Source: Sphingomonas sp. LR60
Lineage (GTDB): Bacteria; Pseudomonadota; Alphaproteobacteria; Sphingomonadales; Sphingomonadaceae
Length of the DNA stretch: 64,000 nt
Assembly: GCF_036855935.1 (NCBI RefSeq)
Contig: NZ_JASPFK010000001.1
Location: 3,164,501-3,228,500 of the forward strand
Reading direction: 5' to 3'
In this document: positions 51,591-61,378 of the stretch, one piece after another
Layout of the letters: each line of letters starts with the position of its first letter
How positions within the stretch are numbered: the first letter of the stretch is position 1
The notes under the pieces: model-generated
The model's input: only the letters and a program-made list of their open reading frames with translations
What the model was told of the DNA's origin: nothing
Databases searched by the model: none
Program-made: the position numbers and the translations under genes

Positions 51591-52288
51591 ATGACCCGCC
51601 TCTGGCTCGCCTTCGCCTTCCTCACCCGCCTACCCGTGCCGCGCACCTCGGGCACCGCGCAGGATTTCGCCGCGGCGATCCGCTATTACCCGCTGGTCGG
51701 CGTGGTGATCGGCGCGCTCGTCGCCGCCGCCACCTGGCTCGGCGCGCGCCACGATCCTTGGACCGGCGCGCTTGCCGGGCTGGTCGCCTGGGTGGCGGTC
51801 ACCGGCGCGCTCCACCTCGACGGGCTCGGCGATGTCGCGGACGGGGTCGGTGCCGCGCATGGCGATCGCACCCGCCTGCTCGCGGTGATGCGCGACCCGC
51901 ATGTCGGCAGCTTCGCGACCGTCGCGATCGCGCTCCAGTTGATCGCCAAGCTCATCCTGCTTCATGCGCTCGCCGGCGATTGGCGGGTCGCGCTGGTCCC
52001 CTTCGCCGCGCGCATCGCGCCACTCGCCTGGGCACGCTGGCTTCCCCGCTCGGCAGCGGGCTCGGTGCCCATGTGGCGGGGGCGGTCCGCACGCGCGACC
52101 TGACCGGCTGGCTTACGCTGCTCGCGCCGGCAATGGTCGCCGCCCCGCCGCTGCTCGCCGCGCCGCTGTTCGCCGCAATCTATGCCGGGTGGTGCCGCCA
52201 GCGCCTCGGCGGCATCAACGGCGACGCGCATGGCGCGGGGATCGAACTGCTCGAAAGCGCGCTGCTCGCCGCCTTACTCTGCGGCTGA
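51591..52288 (+). CDS. cobS: Adenosylcobinamide-GDP ribazoletransferase, frame broken
   Basis: CobS joins the lower ligand to adenosylcobinamide-GDP in the membrane, the last assembly step. The N-terminal part ([40 protein letters not shown], with the metal-binding D-G-x-x-D) runs to about 52043. The frame is lost at the C run 52044-52047; adding one C gives [15 protein letters not shown] and then [17 protein letters not shown] to TGA 52286. Length is about 232 residues with several helices. It converges on cobQ with a 15-base overlap. Confidence 0.88.
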
Positions 52289-53728
52289 CGCGCGCGCGAC
52301 CGCCAGCAACGCATCCAGATCGAGATGCCGCTCCAACGCGTCCGCGATCGCATCCAGCGCGGCATCGACCGACGCGGCATGATCCGGCCCGTCCCCCGCC
52401 GCCGCCAGCCAGGCGCGCCGCTGCGCGGCCAGCCCGAACAGCCCGTGGATATAGGTCCCCGAGACCAGCCCGTCGGCGCTTGTCGCGCCATCGTGTCCCC
52501 CGTCGTCATAGCGCGCCACCAGCCGCGCCGTATCCGCGCCGGTCGTGGCACCGAGGTGCATTTCATAGCCATGAAATGGCGCCCCGCGTGCCACCCCGCG
52601 GACGTCGCGCAGCATCTTGTCGCCACCGAGCACGGTATCGACCGCCAGCAGGCCGAGCCCCGCCACGCTCCCGGCAGGCCCCTCCAGCCCCAAGGGATCG
52701 GCGACCGTTCGCCCCAGCATCTGATACCCGCCGCACAGGCCCAGCACCGCTCCGCCGCGCCGCCGATGCGCGATCAGGTCCACATCCCACCCCTGCTCGC
52801 GCACGAAGGCGAGGTCGGCGATCGTCGCCTTCGATCCCGGTAGAATGACGAGCGCCGCCTCCGCAGGTATCGGAGATCCCGGTGGAATCATCGCCACCTC
52901 GATCGCGAGATCGAGCCGCAGCGGGTCGAGGTCGTCGAAATTGGCGATGTGCCGCGTCACCGGGCACGCCACCAGCACCCGCTCGCCGGGCCGCCTGCGC
53001 GACCGTTCCAGCACGACCCCATCCTCGCTCGGTAATCTCGCTGCTTCGTGGAGCCACGGCACTATCCCGAACCCGCGCCACCCGCTCCGCGCCTCGATCG
53101 CGCGATAGCCATCCTCGAACAATGCCGGATCGCCGCGGAAGCGATTGATAACAAAGCCCCGAACCATCGCCGCATCCTCGGCGTCGAGCACCGCGCGCGT
53201 CCCCACCAGCGACGCGATCACTCCGCCGCGATCGATATCGCCGACCAACACCACCGGCACGTCGGCGGCGCGCGCGAACCCCATGTTCGCGATATCGCCG
53301 CTGCGCAAATTGATCTCGGCCGGCGACCCCGCCCCCTCGACCAGCACCAGATCGGCCTGTCGTTCCAGGGCGTTGAAGCTCTCCAGCACCTCGGCGAGCA
53401 ATCCCTCCCGCCCCTCGCGCCATTGCGCCGCCGCCAGCGTCCCGCGCATTTGCCCGCGCACGATCAATTGCGAGGTGCGGTCGCCCTGCGGCTTGAGCAG
53501 CACCGGGTTCATATCGACGTGCGGCGCGACCCGTGCGGCGATCGCCTGCGTCGCCTGCGCCCGCCCGATCTCGCCGCCATCCGCCGTAACCGCTGCATTC
53601 GTGGACATATTCTGCGGCTTGAACGGCCGTACCGTCAGCCCGCGATTGGCATAGGCACGGCATAAGCCCGCAACCAGCACCGACTTGCCGACGTCGGACC
53701 CGGTCCCTTGCAGCATCAGCTTGCCCAT
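52274..53728 (-). CDS. cobQ: Cobyric acid synthase
   Basis: CobQ amidates four carboxylates of the corrin ring using glutamine and ATP. The 484-residue protein has the N-terminal dethiobiotin-synthetase-like P loop ([20 protein letters not shown]), [32 protein letters not shown] and [14 protein letters not shown]. The C-terminal class I glutaminase has its Cys in [13 protein letters not shown] and His in TYIHGLF. It is the last gene of a cobC-cobD-cobQ operon, overlapping cobD by 13 bases. Confidence 0.94.
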   Translation of the reverse strand: MGKLMLQGTGSDVGKSVLVAGLCRAYANRGLTVRPFKPQNMSTNAAVTADGGEIGRAQATQAIAARVAPHVDMNPVLLKPQGDRTSQLIVRGQMRGTLAAAQWREGREGLLAEVLESFNALERQADLVLVEGAGSPAEINLRSGDIANMGFARAADVPVVLVGDIDRGGVIASLVGTRAVLDAEDAAMVRGFVINRFRGDPALFEDGYRAIEARSGWRGFGIVPWLHEAARLPSEDGVVLERSRRRPGERVLVACPVTRHIANFDDLDPLRLDLAIEVAMIPPGSPIPAEAALVILPGSKATIADLAFVREQGWDVDLIAHRRRGGAVLGLCGGYQMLGRTVADPLGLEGPAGSVAGLGLLAVDTVLGGDKMLRDVRGVARGAPFHGYEMHLGATTGADTARLVARYDDGGHDGATSADGLVSGTYIHGLFGLAAQRRAWLAAAGDGPDHAASVDAALDAIADALERHLDLDALLAVARASAAE

Positions 53729-54669
53729 GCCGCTATCCCCGCCAAAACCCACAACAATCCGCACGCACGCCCGTACACCGCCAACGCCCGCCGCACATCC
53801 TGAGCCGTCGCCGCCGCCCGCCCGTTACCGATCCACGGCTTGTCGGCGACCACACCGTCATAGGCGATCGGCCCCGCGAGCCGCAGCTCCAGCACCCCTG
53901 CCATCGCCGCCTCGGTCCAGCCGGCATTGGGCGAGGTGTGATTGCGCGCATCTCGCCACATCACCCGCCACCCACCGCCGCCGGCCACACAGATCAGCAC
54001 CGCCCCGATCCGCGCCGGGACCCAATTGGCGACATCGTCCAGTCGCGCCGCCGCCCAGCCGAACGCGCGCCAACGTTCCTCGCGATGTCCGATCAGACTG
54101 TCGGCGGTGTTGATCGCCTTATACGCCCACAATCCCGGCAACCCGCCGACGAGCAACCAGAAAAGCGGCGCAGCAATGCCGTCGCAAAAGCTCTCAGCCA
54201 GGCTTTCGATCGCCGCGCGCGCCACCCCCGCCCCGTCGAGCGTCGCGGTATCACGCCCGACGATCATCGCCACCGCGCCCCGCGCCGCGGGCAGATCGCC
54301 GCGCCCAAGCGCCGTCGCGACCGGTCGGACATGATCGTAGAGGCTCCGCTGCGCCAGCCCGGGCCACGCCAGCAATGCCACGCCGACCCAGCCGAACCCG
54401 AGCGCCCGCACGCCTCGTCCGGCGAGCAGCGCGACGAGCGCCGTCAGCGCGACCACGATCGCAATCGTCGCGACGCCGAGCAGGCGACGCGGCAGGTCCG
54501 GACGATTCCACCGCTTCTCTAAGCCCCCGAGAACCCGCGCGATTGCGCCAACCGGATGTCCGACCCGGGCATAGAGCCAAGCCGGCCACCCAAGCGCAAC
54601 GTCGATCGCCAGCGTGGCCAGCGCGACCGGCTCAACCACCAGCGGCAAAGGCGGCTTCCAATCGATCAA
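53716..54669 (-). CDS. cobD: Adenosylcobinamide-phosphate synthase (CbiB/CobD)
   Basis: An inner-membrane protein of 317 residues that attaches (R)-1-amino-2-propanol phosphate, or another aminoalcohol, to adenosylcobyric acid. Family signatures are [83 protein letters not shown] and [17 protein letters not shown]. The TTG at 54669 is the longest start; the GTG at 54639 would give a stop/start overlap with cobC and is a good alternative. Confidence 0.92.
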   Translation of the reverse strand: MIDWKPPLPLVVEPVALATLAIDVALGWPAWLYARVGHPVGAIARVLGGLEKRWNRPDLPRRLLGVATIAIVVALTALVALLAGRGVRALGFGWVGVALLAWPGLAQRSLYDHVRPVATALGRGDLPAARGAVAMIVGRDTATLDGAGVARAAIESLAESFCDGIAAPLFWLLVGGLPGLWAYKAINTADSLIGHREERWRAFGWAAARLDDVANWVPARIGAVLICVAGGGGWRVMWRDARNHTSPNAGWTEAAMAGVLELRLAGPIAYDGVVADKPWIGNGRAAATAQDVRRALAVYGRACGLLWVLAGIAAWAS

Positions 54670-55621
54670 ATTCCGCGCCCGGCAACCCGAACCGCAGCCA
54701 GTCCGCCCGGTCGTCGAACGGTCGCGTCAGAATCCCGGCGGAGGCAAGCCGCTCGAACACCTTCCCCGCATCGTCGCGCTCGACCAGCCGAAACAACGGA
54801 CACGCCCCCCGCGCTACCAGCCCCTGTGAGGCCAGCAGGGCGTCCAGATTGACCGCCTCTGCCACCAGCCGCAACCGCATCCGCTCCGCCCATGCCAGGT
54901 CGCGATACGCCGCCGTGCCGTAGGCCAGCGCAGTTGCCGACACCGGCCAGTCGCCGAGCAGCGCCGCGAGTCCCGACACGATCGACCGCGCGCCACCCAC
55001 GAACCCCAGCCGCACGCCCGCCAGTCCGTAGAACTTCCCGAACGACCGGAGCACTACCACCGCATCATCCGCACTCACCAACGGCAACACGCTCGTCCCC
55101 GCCAGCGCATCCGCAAACGCCTCGTCGACGATCAGCAGCCCGCCGCGTTCACCCAACGTCCGTGCGACCGCCAGCAACGCCTCGGGCGCGATCAGCCGCC
55201 CGTCGGGGTTGTTGGGATTGGCGAGCAGCACCGTGCCGCCGCGCGCCGCCACCTCGCCGATCCGATCCGCCGCAATCGCCTCGGCTTCCGGCAAAACGTC
55301 GCGATGCGTACGATAACAGGGTGTTACCAAGTGCCACGGCCGCGGCAGATCGAGCGTCGCCATCAGCCGCAGCGCCAATTCGCTCCCCGGCGCCGCCGCC
55401 AGTGCACCCCCAAACCCGAATGCCGCGCCCGCTGCAGCCAGCAACGCCGCCAGCTCCTCCCCCGACGGCAGCCGCTGCTGATCGACCGCGAGCCCCGCCG
55501 GCGGCGTCCACGCGTAAGGGTTGATCCCCGTAGACAGGTCCAGCCACGGGCGCGGCGCATCGGGGTACAGCCGGGCTGCGGCCTCGATACGGCCGCCGTG
55601 GAAGGTCAGATCGCGCGACAT
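54632..55621 (-). CDS. cobC: Threonine-phosphate decarboxylase (PLP-dependent)
   Basis: This enzyme makes aminopropanol phosphate for the corrin side chain. The 329-residue protein begins MSRDLTFHGGRIEAAARLYP, with LDLSTGINPYAW, LLANPNNPDGRLIAP, IVDEAFADAL and the PLP lysine in RSFGKFYGLAGVRLGF. It is an aspartate-aminotransferase-fold class I enzyme, and context separates it from histidinol-phosphate aminotransferase. It heads the minus-strand operon and is divergent from cobP across 63 bases. Confidence 0.92.
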   Translation of the reverse strand: MSRDLTFHGGRIEAAARLYPDAPRPWLDLSTGINPYAWTPPAGLAVDQQRLPSGEELAALLAAAGAAFGFGGALAAAPGSELALRLMATLDLPRPWHLVTPCYRTHRDVLPEAEAIAADRIGEVAARGGTVLLANPNNPDGRLIAPEALLAVARTLGERGGLLIVDEAFADALAGTSVLPLVSADDAVVVLRSFGKFYGLAGVRLGFVGGARSIVSGLAALLGDWPVSATALAYGTAAYRDLAWAERMRLRLVAEAVNLDALLASQGLVARGACPLFRLVERDDAGKVFERLASAGILTRPFDDRADWLRFGLPGAEFDRLEAAFAAGG

Positions 55622-55684
55622 GGGCCTCGAATTGCGGCAAGGCCGTCTCCATCGGCAATCGCGTATCGACAGGCAAGGACCAAG

Positions 55685-56200
55685 ATGACCGACGATCCGT
55701 GGCGCATCCGCCTGGTGCTGGGCGGCGCGCGATCCGGCAAGAGCCGCCATGCGCAGGCGCTGGCCGAGGTGTGCGCCGCGCCGTGGCGGTTCATCGCCAC
55801 CGCGCAGGCGTTCGATGCGGAGATGGCGGAGCGGATCGCGCACCATCGCGACGATCGTAGCGCAGCATGGACGACGATCGAGGTGCCGCTCGCGCTCGCC
55901 GAGGCGATTGCAGCGGTCGATGACGGCGTGCTGCTGGTCGATTGCCTAACGCTCTGGACGTCGAACCTGTTGCTCGCCGACGCCGACATCGATGCCGCCA
56001 CCGAAGCACTCGTCGCCGCGCTTGGCGGATCACGGGCGCGGATCGTGCTCGTTTCCAATGAGGTCGGCTGGGGGATCGTCCCCGACAATGCGCTCGCGCG
56101 ACGCTTCCGCGACGTGGCGGGCAGGGTGAACCAGCGCATCGCCGCCGCCGCCGATCGTGTCGATCTGGTGGTGGCCGGCTTACCTATGTCATTGAAATAG
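55685..56200 (+). CDS. cobP: Adenosylcobinamide kinase / guanylyltransferase
   Basis: CobP/CobU phosphorylates adenosylcobinamide and then transfers GMP. The 171-residue protein has the P loop VLGGARSGKSRHAQ, FIATAQAFDAEMAERIAHHR, DCLTLWTSNLL and VSNEVGWGIVPDNALARRFR, and ends VVAGLPMSLK as in the family. It is transcribed divergently from the cobC-cobD-cobQ operon. Confidence 0.94.
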   Translation: MTDDPWRIRLVLGGARSGKSRHAQALAEVCAAPWRFIATAQAFDAEMAERIAHHRDDRSAAWTTIEVPLALAEAIAAVDDGVLLVDCLTLWTSNLLLADADIDAATEALVAALGGSRARIVLVSNEVGWGIVPDNALARRFRDVAGRVNQRIAAAADRVDLVVAGLPMSLK

Positions 56201-56261
56201 AACGCGTTGACATTGCGGCTCGCGATCCTCAGCCTGCCCGCGATAAATCAGGGAGGTACGG

Positions 56262-57353
56262 ATGGAGATCGGACGCCGCACGCTTATCGCGGCCGCGCCG
56301 TTGCTGGTGGCGGGCGGGGCCTGCGCCCAAGCCTCGCAGCGAAAGCTCGGCTATGCGATCGTCGGGCTCGGCGGCTACGGCCTCGGCCGGATCATCCCCG
56401 AGTTCAAGAATTGCACGCACAGCCGGCTGGCCGCGGTGGTCAGCGGCGACCCGGCCAAGGCCAAGAAGGTCGCCGGCGAGTACGGCTTGTCGGACAAGGC
56501 GATCTATTCCTACGCCAATTTCGACAGCATTCGCGACAACCCCGACGTCGACATCGTCTATGTCTGCCTGCCCAATTCGATGCACGCCGAATATACGATC
56601 CGCGCCGCCAAGGCTGGCAAGCATGTGATGTGCGAGAAGCCGATGGCGATTTCGGTCGCCGAATGCGAGGCGATGATCGCGGCGTGCAAGGCGGCAAACC
56701 GCAAGCTGATGATCGGCTATCGCTGCCATTTCGAGGCGACGAACATCGCCGCGATGCGGCTCGCCAAACAGCCCGACACCGGCAAGATCCGCTACGTCCG
56801 CTCCGAACACGGTTTTAACGCCGGCGATCCGAAGGCATGGCGGCTGCGCAAGGCGCTGTCGGGCGGCGGCTCGCTGATGGACATGGGCGTCTACAGCCTC
56901 CAGGCCGCGCGCTACATGACCGGCGAGGAGCCGATCGCGGTCACCGCGCGTGAGTCGACCGACCGCAACGATCCGCGCTTCCGCGAGGTCGAGGATATGA
57001 TCGAGTGGACGCTCGAATTCCCGTCCGGCGCGCTCGCGGGCTGCCAGTCGATGTATTCGGCCAATCAGAACCGCATCCTGTTGATGGGCAGCAAGGGCCG
57101 CGTCGAGCTGGAACCCGCCACCCGCTACGACGGCAATCGACTGTGGACCGGTCGCGACGGGCGCGAACAGGAAATCTCGCCCCCGCCCGGCCTTGGCAAG
57201 ACGCAATTCGCCGGGCAGCTCGACCACCTCTCGCAATGCGTGGTCGACGGGCGCGAACCGATCGTCTCGGGCGAAGAGGGCCTGCGAGACATCCGGATCG
57301 TCGAGGCGATCTACCGCTCGGCACGCGAGGGCAAGACGATCCGGTTGGTATAG
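56262..57353 (+). CDS. Gfo/Idh/MocA family oxidoreductase, Tat-exported type
   Basis: A 363-residue protein similar to glucose-fructose oxidoreductase-like enzymes. It opens MEIGRRTLIAAAPLLVAGGA, a twin-arginine signal. The Rossmann dinucleotide loop is IVGLGGYGLGRIIP, and the family CEKPMA motif and the SLMDMGVYSLQAARYMTGEE block are intact. It probably works in the periplasm with a tightly bound NADP. The ribosome site ggaggt precedes ATG 56262. The sugar substrate is not known. Confidence 0.85.
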   Translation: MEIGRRTLIAAAPLLVAGGACAQASQRKLGYAIVGLGGYGLGRIIPEFKNCTHSRLAAVVSGDPAKAKKVAGEYGLSDKAIYSYANFDSIRDNPDVDIVYVCLPNSMHAEYTIRAAKAGKHVMCEKPMAISVAECEAMIAACKAANRKLMIGYRCHFEATNIAAMRLAKQPDTGKIRYVRSEHGFNAGDPKAWRLRKALSGGGSLMDMGVYSLQAARYMTGEEPIAVTARESTDRNDPRFREVEDMIEWTLEFPSGALAGCQSMYSANQNRILLMGSKGRVELEPATRYDGNRLWTGRDGREQEISPPPGLGKTQFAGQLDHLSQCVVDGREPIVSGEEGLRDIRIVEAIYRSAREGKTIRLV

Positions 57354-57365
57354 TCCTTTTCCCCC

Positions 57366-57429
57366 GTTCGTGCTGAGCTTGTAGAAGCACGTGTCCTTGG
57401 CACGCCCTTCGACAGGCTCAGGTCGAACG
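57366..57429. repeat. Inverted repeat, 'gttcgtgctgagcttgtaga' type
   Basis: Arms gttcgtgctgagcttgtagaag and cttcgacaggctcaggtcgaac are imperfect reverse complements around a short gcacgtg...gcac loop, between the oxidoreductase and purB. It is a second family of intergenic palindromes common in sphingomonads. Confidence 0.6.
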
Positions 57430-57526
57430 GAGGGAATTGCCCGTTGAGACTTGCCTCCCATTTGCCCGCCCGCCGCCACGCTGCTAACCGCGCGCCAACT
57501 CCCTTATTCCTTGAAGGACCGCGCGC

Positions 57527-58839
57527 ATGATCCCCCGCTACTCCCGCCCCGACATGGCCGCGATCTGGGAGCCGGAGGCGCGCTATCGCATCTGGTTCGA
57601 GATCGAGGCGCACGCCACCGACGCGTTGGCCGAACTGGGCGTGGTCCCGAAGAGCGCAGCCGAAGCACTGTGGACATGGTGGGCGACCAACCCTCGCATC
57701 GACGTCGCCGCGATCGACGCGATCGAGGCGGTCACCAAGCATGACGTCATCGCCTTCCTGACCTGGGTCGCGGAGCAAGTCGGCGAGGAAGCGCGCTTCA
57801 TGCACCAGGGCATGACCTCGTCCGACGTGCTCGACACCACCCTGTCGGTGCAGCTCGCGCGCGCCTCGGACATCCTGCTCGCCGACCTCGACCGGCTGCT
57901 CGAGGTGCTCGAGCGCCGCGCGAAGGAGCATAAGCTGACCCCGACGATCGGGCGCAGCCACGGCATCCATGCCGAGCCGGTCACCTTCGGGCTCAAGCTG
58001 GCGCAGGCGCACGCCGAATTCCGCCGCAACCGCGCGCGCCTCGCGATGGCGCGCGAGGATATCGCGACCTGCGCGATCTCCGGCGCGGTCGGCACCTTCG
58101 CGAACGTCGACCCGCGCGTCGAGGCGCATGTCGCCGACAAGCTCGGCCTCGCGATCGAGCCCGTTTCCACGCAGGTTATTCCGCGCGATCGTCACGCGAT
58201 GTTCTTCGCGACCTTGGGCGTGATCGCCAGCTCGGTCGAGCGGCTGGCGACCGAGGTCCGCCACCTGCAGCGCACCGAGGTGCTGGAGGCGGAGGAATAT
58301 TTCTCCCCGGCCAGAAGGGCTCGTCGGCGATGCCGCACAAGCGCAATCCGGTGCTGACCGAGAACCTCACCGGCCTTGCCCGGATGGTGCGCGGCTATGT
58401 CACCCCCGCGCTCGAGAACGTCGCCCTGTGGCACGAGCGCGACATTTCGCACTCGTCGGTCGAGCGTTACATCGGCCCCGACGCGACGATCACGCTCGAC
58501 TTCGCACTCGCCCGCCTCACCGGTGTGGTCGACAAGCTGCTCGTCTACCCCGAGCGGATGCAGAAGAACCTCGATCGCATGGGGGGACTGGTCCACTCGC
58601 AGCGCGTGCTGCTGGCGCTGACGCAGGCCGGCGTCAGCCGCGAGGACGCCTATCGCCTCGTTCAGCGCAACGCGATGAAGGTATGGGAATCGGACGGCGC
58701 CTTGTCGTTGCAGGAGCTGCTCAAGGGCGATCCTGAAGTCACCGCCGCGCTGTCGACCGGCGAGATCGACGAGAAGTTCGACCTCGGCTACCATTACCGC
58801 CATGTCGACACGATCTTCGACCGCGTGTTCGGCGGGTGA
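57527..58839 (+). CDS. purB: Adenylosuccinate lyase, frame broken
   Basis: PurB acts twice in purine synthesis, releasing fumarate from SAICAR and adenylosuccinate. The N-terminal part has [40 protein letters not shown] and [20 protein letters not shown]. The frame is lost at the GG of 58309-58310. One more G gives the signature [16 protein letters not shown], which continues to [19 protein letters not shown] and the end at 58839. Length is about 437 residues. As the gene is important for growth without purines, a sequencing error is most likely. Confidence 0.92.
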
Positions 58840-58850
58840 ATACCCCTTTT

Positions 58851-58936
58851 CCGTCATCCCGAATTTGATCCGGGATCCCGCTTTTCTCACCGACTTGCAG
58901 ACACAGCGGGGCTCCGGATCAAGTCCGGGGCGACGA
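58851..58936. repeat. Inverted repeat, 'ccgtcatcccgaatttgatc' type
   Basis: Imperfect arms (ccgtcatcccgaatttgatc... and ...gatcaagtccggggcgacg) flank a short spacer 12 bases after the purB stop; it may also act as a terminator hairpin. It is the same family as 48133-48217. Confidence 0.65.
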
Positions 58937-59104
58937 GGAGCGGGATCGTGGCAGACCGACCACAAAAGACATCGGTAAAATTTCCGTCACTTAGACCAGT
59001 GCAATTTGTGCAAGTGCGAATGCGTTGTTCGATTATTGCGCGGACGAGCAATAAACTCCATCTGCCCGTTCGCCGGTATGACCCGGCAAACGGAGACCAA
59101 CCCC

Positions 59105-59191
59105 ATGCGTATGTTCGAAACCGCGGCCAGCACCGTGCTGGTTCTCGCGGCTCAGGCGCTGGTGGTCGGCGTTGTGTTCACCACGCTCTGA
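59105..59191 (+). CDS. Small hydrophobic membrane peptide
   Basis: A 28-residue frame, MRMFETAASTVLVLAAQALV plus VGVVFTTL: one helix after a short N terminus. A ggaga ribosome site lies about eight bases before ATG 59105. It lies alone between purB and mobA. Similar tiny membrane peptides exist in sphingomonads from memory; expression is unproven. Confidence 0.5.
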   Translation: MRMFETAASTVLVLAAQALVVGVVFTTL

Positions 59192-59246
59192 CCCATCGGC
59201 ATACCGCCCCTCTGACGGGGGGCGGATCGCCGCTTCTCTCCGCCTC

Positions 59247-59780
59247 GTGACATTGCTGGGCGCCGTTCTCGCCGGTGGCCGCGCGACCCGCTTCGGCAGC
59301 GACAAGGCGCTGGCCGCCCTCGACGGCCGCGCGCTGCTCGATCATGCGATCGCCAGCCTGTCCCCATATTGCGACACCATCGTCGTCGTCGGCCGCACCG
59401 ATGCGCCCGTCACCTGCGTCCCTGACCTACCCTTGTCGGACCTCGGCCCACTCGGCGGGATCGCGGGGGCGCTCGCCTATGCCGCCGATCATGAATTCGA
59501 CGCGGTGTTGACCACCGCCTGCGACACGCCGTTCCTGCCTGACGAGATGGTCGCAGCGCTACGAGCCGCGGCACCGGCCTATGCGGCAGAAGCTCCTACG
59601 GTCGGCTTATGGCCGACGCTCTTCGCAACATCGCTGCTCGCGCATCTGCTCGCCGACAAACCCCGCGCGATCCGCCGCTGGGCGGCGACGATCGGTGCCA
59701 GCGCGGTGTCGCCGGGCATTGTGCTGACCAACATCAACACACCGGACGACCTGAACCGTCTGTCGTCATCCCGCACTTGA
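59247..59780 (+). CDS. mobA: Molybdenum cofactor guanylyltransferase
   Basis: MobA adds GMP to the molybdopterin cofactor. The 177-residue protein starts at GTG 59247 (VTLLGAVLAGGRATRFGSDK), the nucleotide-binding signature, followed by LSDLGPLGGIAGALAYA and TTACDTPFLPDEM. The end INTPDDLNRL matches the family. Its last codons run into an inverted repeat. Confidence 0.9.
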   Translation: MTLLGAVLAGGRATRFGSDKALAALDGRALLDHAIASLSPYCDTIVVVGRTDAPVTCVPDLPLSDLGPLGGIAGALAYAADHEFDAVLTTACDTPFLPDEMVAALRAAAPAYAAEAPTVGLWPTLFATSLLAHLLADKPRAIRRWAATIGASAVSPGIVLTNINTPDDLNRLSSSRT

Positions 59781-59847
59781 TTCGGGATCCCGCTTCTTCT
59801 CCACGCCGAAGAAGATGCGGGGCAGCGGATCAAGCCCACGACGACGA
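59764..59847. repeat. Inverted repeat overlapping the end of mobA
   Basis: The sequence tcgtcatcccgcacttgatt... and its degenerate mirror ...gatcaagcccacgacgacg form another copy of the 48133-type element; the left arm supplies the last codons and stop of mobA. Confidence 0.6.
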
Positions 59848-59869
59848 CGGAAGGGGAGAGCTACAAAGC

Positions 59870-59977
59870 TTATTGATAACCGCCCTCTTCCTCGCGTTCC
59901 TCGGCGGCCTCTTCCTGCGCCTCTTCCATCGCCTGCGCCTGATCGTCGTCGTCGTGCTTTTCGGGATCGGTCATCAT
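59870..59977 (-). CDS. Small acidic protein
   Basis: A 35-residue, Glu/Asp-rich peptide (MMTDPEKHDDDDQAQAMEEA ... EEGGYQ) with a ggagac ribosome site before the ATGs. It is predicted to be one charged helix or disordered. It lies on the minus strand after the arylesterase. Composition rather than homology supports it; function is unknown. Confidence 0.5.
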   Translation of the reverse strand: MMTDPEKHDDDDQAQAMEEAQEEAAEEREEEGGYQ

Positions 59978-60029
59978 GGTCGCGTCTCCTTGCCCGCCAC
60001 CAACCGACCGCAACGCCAAGCGATCCCCG

Positions 60030-60686
60030 CTACTTCAGCGCACGTCGCACCGCCGGCGCGATCCGTCGAACGATGATCGCCACGCCTTTCGGATCGGGGT
60101 GCAATCCGTCGGCCTGAAACAACCCGCGCTGGCCCGCCACCCCGTCGAGGAAGAACGGATACAACGCCACGCGATGCCTCTTCGCGAGCGCCGGATACAT
60201 GCCCTCGAACGCGCGCGCATAATCGCCGCCCATGTTCGGCGCGGCGCGCATCCCTGCAAGCAGCACCGGAATGTTGCGCGCCCGCAATTCGGTCAGGATA
60301 GTGTCGAGGTTCGCCCGCGCCTGTGCGACCGGCAGCCCGCGCAGCATGTCGTTCGCCCCCAGTTCGACGATCACCAGGTCGGGCTTCACCTTCAACCCGC
60401 GCAGTCCCCAGCGCAGCCGCGCGCGCCCTTGCGCCGCGGTGTCGCCCGCCACGCCGCCGTTGCGCACCGTCGCTGCCACGCCCTGCCGCCGCAGTTCGGC
60501 CTGCAATTGCGCGGGAAAGCCTTCTGCCGGGGGCAAGCCATAGCCCGCCGTCAAACTGTCGCCGAACGCCCATATCAGCGGCGCGTGCGGGTCGGCCGAC
60601 GCCGGCGCCGCGAGAAGCAGCAGCAGGATCGGATGGACAAGCCACCACCACCCTCCGTATCGACGTCTTCGTGACCGGCTTTCCAT
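60030..60686 (-). CDS. tesA: Arylesterase / TesA-like SGNH hydrolase
   Basis: A 218-residue periplasmic esterase/lysophospholipase-type protein. A signal peptide (GGWWWLVHPILLLLLAAPAS A) precedes block I WAFGDSLTAGYGL (Ser), block II NGGVAGDT (Gly), block III IVELGANDMLRG (Asn) and block V DGLHP (Asp, His). All catalytic residues are present. The start ATG 60686 overlaps the divergent ABC gene's GTG region by 16 bases, a pairing of tesA with this exporter common in proteobacteria. Confidence 0.9.
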   Translation of the reverse strand: MESRSRRRRYGGWWWLVHPILLLLLAAPASADPHAPLIWAFGDSLTAGYGLPPAEGFPAQLQAELRRQGVAATVRNGGVAGDTAAQGRARLRWGLRGLKVKPDLVIVELGANDMLRGLPVAQARANLDTILTELRARNIPVLLAGMRAAPNMGGDYARAFEGMYPALAKRHRVALYPFFLDGVAGQRGLFQADGLHPDPKGVAIIVRRIAPAVRRALK

Positions 60687-61378
60687 CCGCTTCAGATAGC
60701 GTACCGATCCGGGCGCGCAACGTGCGGCTCGCGCTCGGCAAGCCGCCCGCGCGCGTCGACATCCTCCACGGTATCGACCTGACGGTGGGAACCGGCGAAA
60801 CCGTCGCACTGCTCGGCGCCTCGGGGTCGGGCAAATCGTCGCTGATGGCGGTGCTCGCCGGGCTGGAGCGGCCGAGCGCGGGCGAGGTCCATGTCGCCGG
60901 GCTCGATTTCACCCGATTGGACGAGGACGCGCTGGCGGTCGCGCGGCGTGGGCGGATCGGGATCGTCTTGCAGGCCTTCCACCTGCTCCCGACGATGACG
61001 GCGCTCGAAAATGTCGCGGTGCCGCTGGAGCTTGCCGGCGAGCCCGATGCCTTCGATCGCGCCCGCGCCGAACTGGCGGCGGTCGGTCTGGCGGCACGCA
61101 CCGGTCATTATCCCGCACAACTCTCTGGCGGCGAGCAACAGCGGGTCGCGATCGCGCGCGCCTTGGTCGGACGTCCCGCCCTCCTGTTCGCCGACGAGCC
61201 GACCGGCAACCTCGATACCACGACGGGTGCCGCGATCATGGACCTGTTGTTCGCGCGCGCCGCCGAGGCGGGGACGACGATGCTGGTCATCACCCACGAC
61301 CCCGCGCTCGCGGCCCGCTGTGCGCGCGTCGTCGAATTGGCCGACGGCCGCATCGTCGCCTACGCGCCCCGCGCGTGA
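60671..61378 (+). CDS. ybbA: ABC transporter ATP-binding protein (YbbA/LolD-like)
   Basis: The 235-residue ATPase has Walker A LLGASGSGKSSLMAVLAGLE, the LSGGEQQRVAIARAL signature, Walker B LLFADEPTGNLD and the His loop VITHDPALA. It is of the LolD/MacB subfamily that partners FtsX-like permeases. The GTG at 60671 is the start that fits the family. Its stop overlaps the permease GTG by four bases. Together with tesA it matches the ybbA-ybbP-tesA locus. Confidence 0.9.
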   Translation: MTGFPSASDSVPIRARNVRLALGKPPARVDILHGIDLTVGTGETVALLGASGSGKSSLMAVLAGLERPSAGEVHVAGLDFTRLDEDALAVARRGRIGIVLQAFHLLPTMTALENVAVPLELAGEPDAFDRARAELAAVGLAARTGHYPAQLSGGEQQRVAIARALVGRPALLFADEPTGNLDTTTGAAIMDLLFARAAEAGTTMLVITHDPALAARCARVVELADGRIVAYAPRA

